From an uncultured Clostridia bacterium (GTDB lineage: Bacteria; Bacillota; Clostridia; Oscillospirales; CAG-382), in the NCBI GenBank assembly GCA_947628695.1, contig CANRAV010000001.1:1-64000 (forward strand): a stretch of DNA of 64,000 nucleotides, read 5' to 3'. Made by a program: the position numbers and the translations under genes. Below are positions 42,418 to 51,119 of the stretch, in pieces. A model generated the notes under the pieces. That model was not told where the DNA came from. It searched no databases and worked only from the letters and a program-made list of their open reading frames with translations. Within the stretch, counting starts at the first letter, position 1. Each line of letters opens with the position of its first letter.

Positions 42418-43493
42418 ATCAAAACTTCCTCTTCTGTAAGCAGTGCCTTTACCTCGGAAACAAGCTCCGAAACGACCTTGTCCGTATGTACCCTGCGCAC
42501 GACCTTCCCCTTGCGGAAGACGACCGCCTCGTCGCCGGCGCCGGCAGCGCCCACGTCCGCCTCCGAAGCCTCGCCCGGGCCGTTCACAATGCAGCCCATC
42601 AGGGCGACGTCCAGCCTTCTTCCGCCGCAGTCTATCGCGTCAAGCGCGGCCTGCAGCTCCTTCGCCTTGCTTATAAGGTCAAAGCGCGTCCTGCCGCAGG
42701 TGGGGCAGGATATAAGGTTTATCCCTCCGCAAAGGTTCAAGGACTGCAGTATGCTTTTTGCCGCCGCGACCTCGTCCGCCACGTCGTCCGAAAGCGAGAC
42801 ACGCACCGTGTCGCCTATCCCCTCGGCAAGGAGCGTGCCGATACCTACGGCGCTCTTCACAACGGCGCGGCTGCCCGTGCCGGTTTCCGTAACGCCCAAG
42901 TGAAGCGGATAGCGCGTCCTCTCCGCAAGGATGCGGTTGGCCTCTATCATGGTGGGAACGTCGCTGCTTTTTACGGAGATGACGATGTCGCCGAATCCGT
43001 TCCTTTCAAGCATCTCGGCGTTTATAACGGCGCTTTCGGCAATGGCCTCCGCCGTCGGTGCGCCGTACTTCAAAAGTGCCTTCTTTTCAAGACTGCCGCT
43101 GTTTATGCCTATGCGTATCGGTATCCCCTTCGCCGCGCAGACGGAGGCGACCTTTTTGACCCTGTCCTCGCCGCCGATGTTGCCGGGGTTTATGCGTATT
43201 TTGGAAACGCCCGCTTCCGCGGCGTCTATTGCCAGCTTGTAGTCAAAATGTATGTCGGCCACCAGGGGCAGCCTTGTGCGCGGAAGCAGGTAGGAAAGCG
43301 TTTCCAGCGCCGCCCTGCCGTTTACGGCCATGCGCACTATCTCGCAGCCGCACTCCTCCAGCCTTTTAAGCTGCGCAAGGCAGGCGCCTTTGTCCTCCGA
43401 CGGGGCGTTCAGCATCGACTGAACCGTTACCCTCGCACCGCCGCCTATCTTTACGCCGCGTGCGCACACGGCCCTGCTTTCTCTTCTCTTCAT
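42414..43493 (-). CDS. ispG: 4-hydroxy-3-methylbut-2-enyl diphosphate synthase
   Basis: 359 residues. TIM barrel start V-T-V-Q-S-M-L-N-A; 4Fe-4S ligands in I-S-C-P-T-C-G-R and M-G-C-I-V-N-G-P-G-E-A. It catalyses the penultimate MEP step and needs an external electron donor such as ferredoxin or flavodoxin. Its ATG overlaps the rseP stop and its stop overlaps the polC ATG, four bases each. Confidence 0.96.
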   Translation of the reverse strand: MKRRESRAVCARGVKIGGGARVTVQSMLNAPSEDKGACLAQLKRLEECGCEIVRMAVNGRAALETLSYLLPRTRLPLVADIHFDYKLAIDAAEAGVSKIRINPGNIGGEDRVKKVASVCAAKGIPIRIGINSGSLEKKALLKYGAPTAEAIAESAVINAEMLERNGFGDIVISVKSSDVPTMIEANRILAERTRYPLHLGVTETGTGSRAVVKSAVGIGTLLAEGIGDTVRVSLSDDVADEVAAAKSILQSLNLCGGINLISCPTCGRTRFDLISKAKELQAALDAIDCGGRRLDVALMGCIVNGPGEASEADVGAAGAGDEAVVFRKGKVVRRVHTDKVVSELVSEVKALLTEEEVLI

Positions 43494-45010
43494 ACCAAAC
43501 CTATTATGTCCTTAAACATCACAAACGCCATCAAAGCAAGCACAAGAAGCATGCTTACGGTCATTATGCCCTGTTCCACCTTGGGATTGAGCGGCTTGCG
43601 GCGTATGCCCTCTATGACGTACAGCAGAAGCCTTCCGCCGTCAAGCACGGGAAGCGGAAGCAGGTTGCAAAGCCCAAGGCTCATCGTTATCATCACTATA
43701 AGCGTAAACATCGTGCTTACCCTGTCCGTGTCGGAGGCAAGCACCTCGCCTATCTGCCCGCCTATGCCCACGGGGCCGGAAAGCGCCTCTACGCCGTACC
43801 TGCCCGTAAAGGTCTCCGCAATGTTGTCTATTGTCATCTTAAGAGTGGAAAGCGGCTGGAACACGGCGTTGTAAAGCACGCTTCCGAAGGTCTTTTTAAC
43901 CTCCTTCGGCGCAAAGTCGATCTCGCCGTAAATAACGCCCTTCTCGCTGCCCTTAAGGAAGACCACGTCTTCTACGACCTGCTTTTTGCCGTCGCGTACT
44001 ACGGTTATGTCGACGGGCTCTATGCCGTCGTTGAATATGCCGTAGCTCATGTCGCTGTAAACGTGCGTGCTGTACGAGCCGACCTTTTTTATCTCGTCGC
44101 CGACCGCAAGCGCGCCGCTTACCGCAAGCGGGGCGCCCTCAAGCGAGACGTCCTTTACCACGATGGGCTCAGCCTCCGTGCCGTAGCGCTTCAGTATTAT
44201 GACGTTCTCGGCAGTGCCGTATTTCTCCGCGTAGTTTGCAACGTCCGTGTCGCGGGAGCAAAGGACGCCGTCTATCGAATATATTATGTCGTTTTTCTGC
44301 ACGGCAAGCACGCCGTCTTCGTTGTAAACGTCCTCCGTCGCGCAGACGTAGCCGTCCTTCATCTCAAGGGTAAGCCGCCCGAAGTTGACGCTTACAAAGC
44401 GCGTAAGGGCAACAAAGTCCGTGCTGTTCCTGCGCACTACAAGAAACTCCCCGGCGTCTTTGTTTTCGGCGATAAAGTCCTCAAGCCCCATACCGTTTGC
44501 GTTTACGGGCACCCCGTCCGCCGCATAGATGATGTCGCCCTTCTCAAAGCCGCCGTAGGCCTCCGAAAGGTAGACCATGTTGTCGTCGCTTATGGCGGAG
44601 GAGCCGAAAAAGTCCACGGTCGTGCCGTAAAGATTGCTTTGGAAAAGCACCGTTACGGACATTATCACAAGCCCTAAAATTATGTTTGTAAGCGGGCCGG
44701 CGAGCACGATTATCATCCTCTGCCAGATGGGCTTTTTGTTAAGCGGTGTTTTGCCGGCGTCCTCCGGTGCGCTTCCGTCGTCGTCGGAGCTTTCGCCCAC
44801 CATGTCCACATAGCCGCCTATCGGCAGTGCGCGAAGCGTTATTTTGTTGTACTTGCCCTGCTTTTGCCAAAGCTTCGGCCCCATGCCGATGGAGTATTCC
44901 CTTATCCCCACGTGGAAGGCACGTGCCGCAAGGTAGTGCCCAAGCTCGTGCAGCGCTATAAGCACGCCGAATATTAAAACTGTAACTACAACGGTTAAAA
45001 CAATGTTCAT
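43490..45010 (-). CDS. rseP: RseP/RasP site-2 intramembrane metalloprotease
   Basis: 506 residues, longer than the usual 350-450 because of a large middle region. Zinc motif H-E-L-G-H at 21-25 in the first helix, L-D-G-G-R-L-L near residue 455 (second metal-ligand region), and two PDZ-like stretches between. It cleaves membrane-embedded anti-sigma factors and leftover signal peptides. Twenty-nine bases after dxr, overlapping ispG by four. Confidence 0.94.
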   Translation of the reverse strand: MNIVLTVVVTVLIFGVLIALHELGHYLAARAFHVGIREYSIGMGPKLWQKQGKYNKITLRALPIGGYVDMVGESSDDDGSAPEDAGKTPLNKKPIWQRMIIVLAGPLTNIILGLVIMSVTVLFQSNLYGTTVDFFGSSAISDDNMVYLSEAYGGFEKGDIIYAADGVPVNANGMGLEDFIAENKDAGEFLVVRRNSTDFVALTRFVSVNFGRLTLEMKDGYVCATEDVYNEDGVLAVQKNDIIYSIDGVLCSRDTDVANYAEKYGTAENVIILKRYGTEAEPIVVKDVSLEGAPLAVSGALAVGDEIKKVGSYSTHVYSDMSYGIFNDGIEPVDITVVRDGKKQVVEDVVFLKGSEKGVIYGEIDFAPKEVKKTFGSVLYNAVFQPLSTLKMTIDNIAETFTGRYGVEALSGPVGIGGQIGEVLASDTDRVSTMFTLIVMITMSLGLCNLLPLPVLDGGRLLLYVIEGIRRKPLNPKVEQGIMTVSMLLVLALMAFVMFKDIIGLV

Positions 45011-45039
45011 GCCCTAAAAACTATCTCCGTAATGTCGTA

Positions 45040-46164
45040 TTAAGCCCCCGCAAGAGCCGTAACGCGTTCCCTTGCCGCCCTGTCCGCTTCCTCTATCTGC
45101 TCTATGGACGGGTTCTGCACGGACGCGTGCTCCTCCGTCACCTTTGTCACAAGGTCGAAAATCCCGGTGAAGGAAAGCCGGCCGTCAAGGAAAAGCTCCA
45201 CAGCGCGCTCGTTAGCGCCGTTCATCGCCGCGGGCGCAGTGCCGCCCCTCTCCGCAGCGCGCCTTGCAAGCGGCAGCAGGGGGAAGCTTTCTCCGTCCGG
45301 GGCGTAAAACGTAAGGCTTGCGGCCTTCGCAAAGTCAAGCTCCTCCACCGGGGAGGGAAGCCTTTGCGGGCAGGTAAGCGCGTACTGTATGCAAAGACGC
45401 ATGTCCGGCAGCGCAAGCTGCGCTATAACCGCGTTGTCCGGGAAGATGACCATAGAGTGAACAAGGCTCTCCCTATGGATTATAACCTCAATATCCTTCG
45501 GCGATACGCCGAAAAGGTGATATGCCTCTATAAGCTCCAGCCCCTTGTTCATCATGGTGGCGCTGTCAACCGTAACCTTCCGCCCCATCGACCAGTTCGG
45601 GTGCTTAAGCGCCATCTCCGGTGTGACGGTTTCGAGAAAAGCGCGCTTCCTGCCGAAAAACGGCCCGCCGCTTGCGGTAAGTATCAGCTTTTTGGGTCTT
45701 ACCCCGCCCTGCAGGCACTGGAAGACAGCGCTGTGCTCACTGTCAACGGGGAGTATGCCGTCCTTCGCAAGGGGCATAACTACCTCGCCCCCGGCGACAA
45801 GCGTCTCCTTGTTCGCAAGCGCCAAACGCTTGCCGGCCCTAAGCGCCTCCGCCGTCGGGCGCAGGCCGCGTATGCCGGTAAGCGCATTAAGCACAGTGTC
45901 GCAGCCCGTCTCGGCGCCGAACGCGTCAAGCGCGCCGTCGCCCGTCAGAACCTTTATGTCCGTGTCCGCAAGCGCGGTTTTAAGGGCGCTGTATTTTTTC
46001 TCGCCTATGTAGGCAAAGCGCGGGCGGAAGCGCCGGCACTGCTCCTCCAAAAGGCGCGCGTTCCCCCCCGCCGCAAGTGCGCCGATTTCTATTTTGTGCA
46101 AAGCCGCCACATCCAGCGCCTGCGTGCCTATAGAGCCGGTCGAGCCGAGTATACAAAGCTTCAT
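45040..46164 (-). CDS. dxr: 1-deoxy-D-xylulose 5-phosphate reductoisomerase
   Basis: 374 residues. NADPH loop L-G-S-T-G-S-I-G-T at 4-12; substrate and metal region A-S-G-G-P-F-F-G-R, then P-N-W-S-M-G-R-K-V-T-V-D-S-A-T-M-M-N-K-G-L-E. First committed MEP enzyme. The ATG overlaps the cdsA stop (ATGA). Confidence 0.97.
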   Translation of the reverse strand: MKLCILGSTGSIGTQALDVAALHKIEIGALAAGGNARLLEEQCRRFRPRFAYIGEKKYSALKTALADTDIKVLTGDGALDAFGAETGCDTVLNALTGIRGLRPTAEALRAGKRLALANKETLVAGGEVVMPLAKDGILPVDSEHSAVFQCLQGGVRPKKLILTASGGPFFGRKRAFLETVTPEMALKHPNWSMGRKVTVDSATMMNKGLELIEAYHLFGVSPKDIEVIIHRESLVHSMVIFPDNAVIAQLALPDMRLCIQYALTCPQRLPSPVEELDFAKAASLTFYAPDGESFPLLPLARRAAERGGTAPAAMNGANERAVELFLDGRLSFTGIFDLVTKVTEEHASVQNPSIEQIEEADRAARERVTALAGA

Positions 46165-46994
46165 AATGCCGCACCGCCGAAGACCTTTGCCGCGAAGACG
46201 CCGATAAACGCGGCAACGGACAGGAACATAACACTGTCGAACCTGTCAAAAATGCCGCCGTGACCGGGCAGGATCTTCCCGAAGTCTTTAATTCCGCAGT
46301 CGCGCTTGACGGCAGAGGCCGCAAGGTCGCCGAGCTGCGACACAAGCGACGCCGGCACCGAAAGCGCCAAAAGAACGGGCAGCTTTGTCTTCGTGCAAAG
46401 CCCGAACACGGTAAAGCCCACTGCCGCACCCACAACGCCGCTTATCATGCCGGCAACCGTCTTCTTGGGGGAAAGCCGAGGCGCAAGCTTCCTTTTGCCG
46501 AAAAGCTTGCCGCCGAAGATTGCAAAGGTGTCCGTGCACCAGGCAGCTATCAGAATAAGCAGGTAGTACTTCCCCGCTATGCTCTGCACAGAGGTGAAGC
46601 CGAAAAACGAAAGCCCCGCAAAAATGCCAAGCGCCGTTACGGCAAGCGCCTGCCTTGCCGGCACCTTCCCGAAGGCGAAAACGCACACCGCAAGCATGTA
46701 CAAAAGGTAAAACGCGCTTAAAATCAGCGCCGCAGCGGTGCAGTAGACCTCGTTTTCAAGCACACCGGGCAGAAAGCGCACGCCCCCGCCGCAGACGGGG
46801 AGGGCAAAACAGTACAAAACAGACGGAATGCTTATATAAAGCTTCTTCCCAAGGCCTGCGGCGTCCGCCGCCTCGTACCCCGCAACGGCCGCTACAAGCC
46901 CCATCACAAGTGGGAAGACAAGCGTATCTGAAAAATAAAGCACGGGCAGGAACAGCGCAAGCGCCGCAACCGCCGTTATCACACGAGTTTTCAT
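46161..46994 (-). CDS. cdsA: Phosphatidate cytidylyltransferase
   Basis: 277 residues with about eight membrane helices. The family signature appears near the C terminus as S-Q-L-G-D-L-A-A-S-A-V-K-R and K-D-F-G-K-I-L-P-G-H-G-G-I-F-D-R-F-D-S. It makes CDP-diacylglycerol for phospholipids. The ATG at 46994 has GGAG 13 bases upstream, a loose spacing. In most clostridia uppS abuts cdsA; here a 456-base repeat-filled gap separates them. Confidence 0.95.
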   Translation of the reverse strand: MKTRVITAVAALALFLPVLYFSDTLVFPLVMGLVAAVAGYEAADAAGLGKKLYISIPSVLYCFALPVCGGGVRFLPGVLENEVYCTAAALILSAFYLLYMLAVCVFAFGKVPARQALAVTALGIFAGLSFFGFTSVQSIAGKYYLLILIAAWCTDTFAIFGGKLFGKRKLAPRLSPKKTVAGMISGVVGAAVGFTVFGLCTKTKLPVLLALSVPASLVSQLGDLAASAVKRDCGIKDFGKILPGHGGIFDRFDSVMFLSVAAFIGVFAAKVFGGAAL

Positions 46995-47053
46995 ATATTT
47001 AAAATGGCTCCGTCAATTTTGATTGAACAAATATAGTTTATTATTATTTTTTA

Positions 47054-47231
47054 GGACGGGCCCCGGCCCGTCCGAGTTTTTATATGAGGGGACTCGGTCC
47101 CCTCATGGCCCTCTAAATTAGGCTTTTCAAATTATTAAGTTTATTTTTTTCCAAAGGGCACAGCCCGCCCGAATCCCAATTTGGCAACGCAGGTCACGTC
47201 AAAGCGATGTTTTGGTTTATCGCACGTATGG
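47054..47231 (-). repeat. Three-hairpin intergenic repeat, copy 3 (diverged)
   Basis: Same orientation as copy 2 on the plus strand. GGACGGGC/GCCCGTCC (47054-47073), TGAGGGGAC/GTCCCCTCA (47085-47105), then degenerate CCAAAGGG and the C-G-C-A-C-G-T-A-T-G-G tail shared with copy 1. A further partial copy (CCCTTTGGGTCTAAAAAGCT) begins near 47343. Confidence 0.7.
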
Positions 47232-47398
47232 AACCTTTCAGCACCAAGTCACTCTAAAGAGTAAGCGCTTCATATGTGCGAACGGCTTTTACATTGATAA
47301 GACGTCGCTTGCGCTTCCGGCACGGGCTTTGGGCGGGAACAGCCCTTTGGGTCTAAAAAGCTATACAATAAAAAGTGGAAAAAGCGAAGCTTTTTCGT

Positions 47399-47435
47399 CC
47401 GCACTTATTCACTTTTACCTCTTACTTCTTCACTT
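47399..47435 (-). repeat. AGTGAA-type array downstream of uppS
   Basis: Minus strand reads AAGTGAAGAAGTAAGAGG and ends AAGTGCGG, beside an AAAAAGC/GCTTTTT hairpin (about 47378-47396) that could end the uppS transcript. Confidence 0.55.
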
Positions 47436-47450
47436 AAAAAGCGAAGCTTC

Positions 47451-48161
47451 CTACTTCCCGTACCGTCTCTTTCTGTTCCCGAATTCGGCAATTGCCTCCT
47501 TCAGGCAGTCCTCGTCAAAGTCCGGCCAAAGCGTGTCGGTAAAATAGTACTCGGCATAGGCGCTTTGCCACAGCAGAAAGTTGCTTATCCTCTTCTCGCC
47601 GCCGGTGCGTATCACAAGGTCCGGGTCGGGCAGCCCAGCCGTGTACAGATAGCGCGACACGGTCTCCTCGTCGACGTCCTTCTCCCCTGCGGCGATGATG
47701 GCGTTTACCGCCTGCCGTATCTCGTTCCTGCCGCCGTAGCTTAAGGCCACGCAAAGCGTAAGCCCCGTGTTGTTTTGAAGCTTCCTTTCGCTTTCCTCAA
47801 GCGCCTTTCGACTTTCTTCGTCAAAGTATGACATATCGCCGAGTATGCGAAGCCTTATGTTCTTCTTCATTAGCTCCGGCACGTATTTTATTATGTATGC
47901 GTGCATTATTTTAAGTATGCCGCCGACCTCTTCCTTGTCCCGCTGCCAGTTCTCGGTGGAAAAGGCGTAAACCGTAAGCACCTCTATACCGAGGCGGTCG
48001 CACGCGTCGACGGTCTTTACAAAGGTCTCGCTTCCCGCCTTGTGACCCGCCGTGCGCGGAAGGGCGCGCTTCGACGCCCAGCGGCCGTTGCCGTCCATTA
48101 TTATAGCTATGTGGCGCGGAAGAACCTTTATTTCCGCTTTACTTTTCTTTTTTCTGAACAA
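47451..48161 (-). CDS. uppS: Undecaprenyl diphosphate synthase
   Basis: 236 residues. H-I-A-I-I-M-D-G-N-G-R-W-A near the N terminus (catalytic Asp and phosphate-binding residues), G-H-K-A-G, F-S-T-E-N-W-Q-R, and the C-terminal P-D-L-V-I-R-T-G-G-E-K-R. It makes the C55 lipid carrier for peptidoglycan from MEP-derived isoprenoids. The start is a TTG at 48161; the basic M-F-R-K-K-K-S-K leader is plausible, and the ribosome binding site is weak. Confidence 0.95.
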   Translation of the reverse strand: MFRKKKSKAEIKVLPRHIAIIMDGNGRWASKRALPRTAGHKAGSETFVKTVDACDRLGIEVLTVYAFSTENWQRDKEEVGGILKIMHAYIIKYVPELMKKNIRLRILGDMSYFDEESRKALEESERKLQNNTGLTLCVALSYGGRNEIRQAVNAIIAAGEKDVDEETVSRYLYTAGLPDPDLVIRTGGEKRISNFLLWQSAYAEYYFTDTLWPDFDEDCLKEAIAEFGNRKRRYGK

Positions 48162-48186
48162 AACACAACCCCAATAAAGCTACGCT

Positions 48187-48315
48187 TTTAGTGAATAGGT
48201 AACAGTGAACAGTGAAGAAGTGCGGAAGAAAAAGCTTACGCTTTTTCATTTTTTATTAAATAACGTCCGCGCAGCGGACACCGCACTTTTTCACTATTAC
48301 TTCTTCACTATTACC
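48187..48315. repeat. Inverted AGTGAA-array element between frr and uppS
   Basis: Left arm 48187-48225 (TTTAGTGAATAGG, then AGTGAA units, ending GTGCGG) is mirrored by right arm 48281-48315. Inside are an AAAAAGC/GCTTTTT hairpin and GTCCGC/GCGGAC. It forms one large palindrome and fills most of the gap; a GCGCGAAGCGCGC stretch follows. Confidence 0.7.
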
Positions 48316-48347
48316 TTCGCGCGAAGCGCGCAAAGCGCGCGCAGCGC

Positions 48348-48902
48348 TCAGATCTCCATTATTTCTACTTTTTTCTTCTCTGTTATCTTGTCTATTTCCT
48401 TGATGTACTTGTCGGTAAGGTCCTGGGTTTCCTTTTCGCTCTGCTTTATCTCGTCCTCGGTCATCTCGCTGTTTTTCTTCATGTCCTTGCACTTGTCGTT
48501 TGCCTCGCGGCGGACGTTGCGCAGGGCGACCTTTGCTTCCTCGCCCATGTCCTTTACCTGCTTTGTAAGCTCCTTGCGGCGATCCTCCGTAAGCGCGGGG
48601 AAGGTAAGGCGTATCGCCTTGCCGTCGCTTTGCGGGGTAATGCCGAGGTCGGACGCCTGCAGCGCCTTTTCAAGCGGCTTGAGAACGGAAGGGTCCCAAG
48701 GGGTTATAAGCAGGGTCTTTGCGTCCGGAACCTTTATGTCCGCAACCTGGTTTACGGGCGTGGGAACGCCGTAATAAGCCACGCTTATCTTGTCAAGCAC
48801 CTTTGAGTTTGCGCGGCCTACGCGTATACCGCCAAGCTCCTCCTCGTACACGGATATGGTCTTCTTCATTTTCTCTTCGTAGGGTTTGGTATCAAGTTTC
48901 AT
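48348..48902 (-). CDS. frr: Ribosome recycling factor
   Basis: 184 residues, standard length. Typical pattern: V-G-R-A-N near residue 30, Y-Y-G-V-P-T-P-V-N-Q, I-T-P-W-D, and the C-terminal R-R-E-A-N-D-K...D-E-I-K. Splits post-termination ribosomes with EF-G. ATG 48902 follows AAAGGAT by ten bases; a reading from 49022 would overlap pyrH out of frame. Confidence 0.97.
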   Translation of the reverse strand: MKLDTKPYEEKMKKTISVYEEELGGIRVGRANSKVLDKISVAYYGVPTPVNQVADIKVPDAKTLLITPWDPSVLKPLEKALQASDLGITPQSDGKAIRLTFPALTEDRRKELTKQVKDMGEEAKVALRNVRREANDKCKDMKKNSEMTEDEIKQSEKETQDLTDKYIKEIDKITEKKKVEIMEI

Positions 48903-48930
48903 AAAGCCGTTTATCCTTTCTGTAAAAAAT

Positions 48931-49647
48931 TTACTTCGTTTCGGACGGCACAACCACCGTGCCGATGTCCTCGCCCGCCGCTGCGCGGCATATGTTCTCC
49001 GGGTCGTGAAGGGCAAAGACAAGCATCTTCATGCCGTTTTCGTCGCCCATGCAGGCGGCCGTGCCGTCAACCGCTTTGAGGTTTTCGGCAAGCATCCTTC
49101 CGTAGGTAAGCGTCTTATAGCGCTTTGCATTGGGGTTCTGCTTAGGATCGCTGTCGTAAACGCCGTCAATGTTCTTGGCGCAAAGCAGGATGTCCGCATC
49201 TATCTCCAGCGCGCGAAGCATTGCGCCCGTGTCGGTGGAAAAGTACGGGTTGGAGGTTCCGCAGGCGAGTATCGCCACACCGCCGTTCTCCATGCAGCGC
49301 GCAGCCGCCTCCGGCGAGTAGCTTTCCGCAAGCTTCTGCACCTCTAAGGCGGAGAAGACGTGCGCGTCCGCACCGCACTGCAGCAGCGCGTCCTGAACGG
49401 CGATGGAGTTGATAAGCGTCGCAAGCATGCCCATGCCGTCGCTCCTCGGGCGGCTTATGTTTATGCCTATCCTGCCGCGCCAGATGTTGCCGCCGCCGAG
49501 AACCAGCGCCACCTGAACGCCCATGTCGGTGCAGCGCTTTATCGCCTTGCAGACCTCGGCAAGAAAGCCGCCGTCGATGACGGAATCCTTCGCCGCAAGC
49601 GCTTCACCGGAAAGCTTAAGCAAAATTCTTTTGTACTTCGGAACCAT
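48931..49647 (-). CDS. pyrH: UMP kinase
   Basis: 238 residues. K-R-I-L-L-K-L-S-G-E-A-L, G-G-G-N-I-W-R-G, D-G-M-G-M-L-A-T, and T-S-N-P-Y-F-S-T-D-T-G-A mark the hexameric bacterial UMP kinase. ATG 49647 follows GGGAG by eight bases. frr follows after 28 bases. Confidence 0.97.
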   Translation of the reverse strand: MVPKYKRILLKLSGEALAAKDSVIDGGFLAEVCKAIKRCTDMGVQVALVLGGGNIWRGRIGINISRPRSDGMGMLATLINSIAVQDALLQCGADAHVFSALEVQKLAESYSPEAAARCMENGGVAILACGTSNPYFSTDTGAMLRALEIDADILLCAKNIDGVYDSDPKQNPNAKRYKTLTYGRMLAENLKAVDGTAACMGDENGMKMLVFALHDPENICRAAAGEDIGTVVVPSETK

Positions 49648-49661
49648 TTTAACCACTCCCT

Positions 49662-51119
49662 TTATTTGTAGCTGCACTCGTCAAGCAGGGCCTTCATTTG
49701 ACCGTCAAGGTGTTCGTCCCAGCCGATAAGCTTTGAGGTCAGCATGTTTATATTGCATTGATATATGTCCGTGGGGACGTAGCGCATTATGTCGCAGGGG
49801 AAGTACGCGTCCGCCAAGTAGTTCCCGCGTTCCGTCATCATGTCGCCGTAAAGGTCCACCGCGCCGAAGGCGTGCAGCAGCTCGTGCATATAGACTGCGG
49901 CGCAGGCGAAGTACTCGCCGTCCTCGGGTCGGCTGTAAAACATAACGCCGTACTCGTAGTAATACTCGTCCTCTTCCGTAAAGTCGGCGCTGCAGGGGAC
50001 AAAATAGCTTCTGCCGTACTTGTTGAAGTGAAAGAGAACGCACACGTTGTCGTAGTAAAAATCCCTGCTGTTTTTCAACGTAAACTCGCGTATGCCGCTG
50101 TATTCGGTCCCCGCAAAGGCGTCTATGCCGTAGGTGCCGCCCGTCTCAAGCCCGGCCGCGTCCGTGCCGACGGCAAAGCCGACGTTGTTTATGTCAAACG
50201 ACAGGCTGTCCACCTCGTAGGAGACGCTAAGCTCCGTCAAAAATTCAAGCCCCTGCTCCTGCATCTCCAGAACCGCCCCTATGTCCGCATCCGTCCAGCT
50301 GCTTGTGCTGTCCTCGGCGAAGACGTTTATTATAAGGCAGCTGCCTTCAAGAGTGCCGCAGCTTCCGCGCCGCTCCGTCTCTGCGTCCCGCGTCCAGGGA
50401 AGCGCCTGCATCTGCTCCTCACGCAGAAAGTACAGGCTGTTCGCCAGCCGAAGCCCGCTTCCGGTCTGCTCCGCAGGGACGTAAAGCGTCTCCTTCGCGG
50501 AGCTTTCGGTGTATTCGAAAACGTAAAAGCCGTAGTCGTCGGACACAAGGCTTATCTTAGCGTTTTCCACGTCCGGGTGGTAGCCCGCGTCGTAGGTGAA
50601 GCTTACAAAGGTACGCCCGCCCTCGCCCCTGAAGGCGGAGGGCATGGGCCCGTGCGCCGGCACGCTGTAAAGGTAGCTTTCCACGGTGAACGAGCCGGGC
50701 GTGTAGACGGAGTAAAGCAGCTTTTCTATCTCGTAAAAGCTTGCGTACCGGCTGTCTTCCTTTATCGCCGCCGCTTCTCCTGCCGGAGGTATTGACTCCT
50801 CCAGCTCGTACCGAAGCGAGCAGTTTGCGAAAATATCGATTACCTCTTTGTCAAGCAGCAGAAGCCGCCTTGCCTCGTCGCAAAGCGCCTGCTCCGGCCC
50901 TATTTCAACTATAGGGTCGTCTGTTTCGATCCCGCTGCTCTCCGCAGGCTGCGCGCTTTCCTCGGCAGAGGAATCCTCCGAAGGGGGGCTTGCCGCAGTT
51001 TGCCGGCTTTCCTCGCCCGTGCCCGGGTCTTCCGTCGAGGGTGCGGGAATGTGTGACGCCGTGCAGGCGGTCAAAACCAGCGCGGCCGCAAGGACAAGCG
51101 CCGCAGTCAGCCGTTTCAT
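49662..51119 (-). CDS. Lipoprotein with zincin-type metalloprotease motif
   Basis: 485 residues. Signal peptide ending in lipobox L-T-A-C (Cys19), then a Ser/Glu/Pro-rich linker to about 70. Near the C terminus H-E-L-L-H-A-F-G-A-V-D (412-422) fits the HExxHxxGxxD zinc site of metzincin-like peptidases. The middle region is not recognised. It is likely a membrane-attached extracellular peptidase. The ATG overlaps the stop of the upstream esterase-like gene (ATGA). It lies 15 bases before pyrH on the same strand, so it may share transcripts with pyrH-frr. Confidence 0.8.
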   Translation of the reverse strand: MKRLTAALVLAAALVLTACTASHIPAPSTEDPGTGEESRQTAASPPSEDSSAEESAQPAESSGIETDDPIVEIGPEQALCDEARRLLLLDKEVIDIFANCSLRYELEESIPPAGEAAAIKEDSRYASFYEIEKLLYSVYTPGSFTVESYLYSVPAHGPMPSAFRGEGGRTFVSFTYDAGYHPDVENAKISLVSDDYGFYVFEYTESSAKETLYVPAEQTGSGLRLANSLYFLREEQMQALPWTRDAETERRGSCGTLEGSCLIINVFAEDSTSSWTDADIGAVLEMQEQGLEFLTELSVSYEVDSLSFDINNVGFAVGTDAAGLETGGTYGIDAFAGTEYSGIREFTLKNSRDFYYDNVCVLFHFNKYGRSYFVPCSADFTEEDEYYYEYGVMFYSRPEDGEYFACAAVYMHELLHAFGAVDLYGDMMTERGNYLADAYFPCDIMRYVPTDIYQCNINMLTSKLIGWDEHLDGQMKALLDECSYK

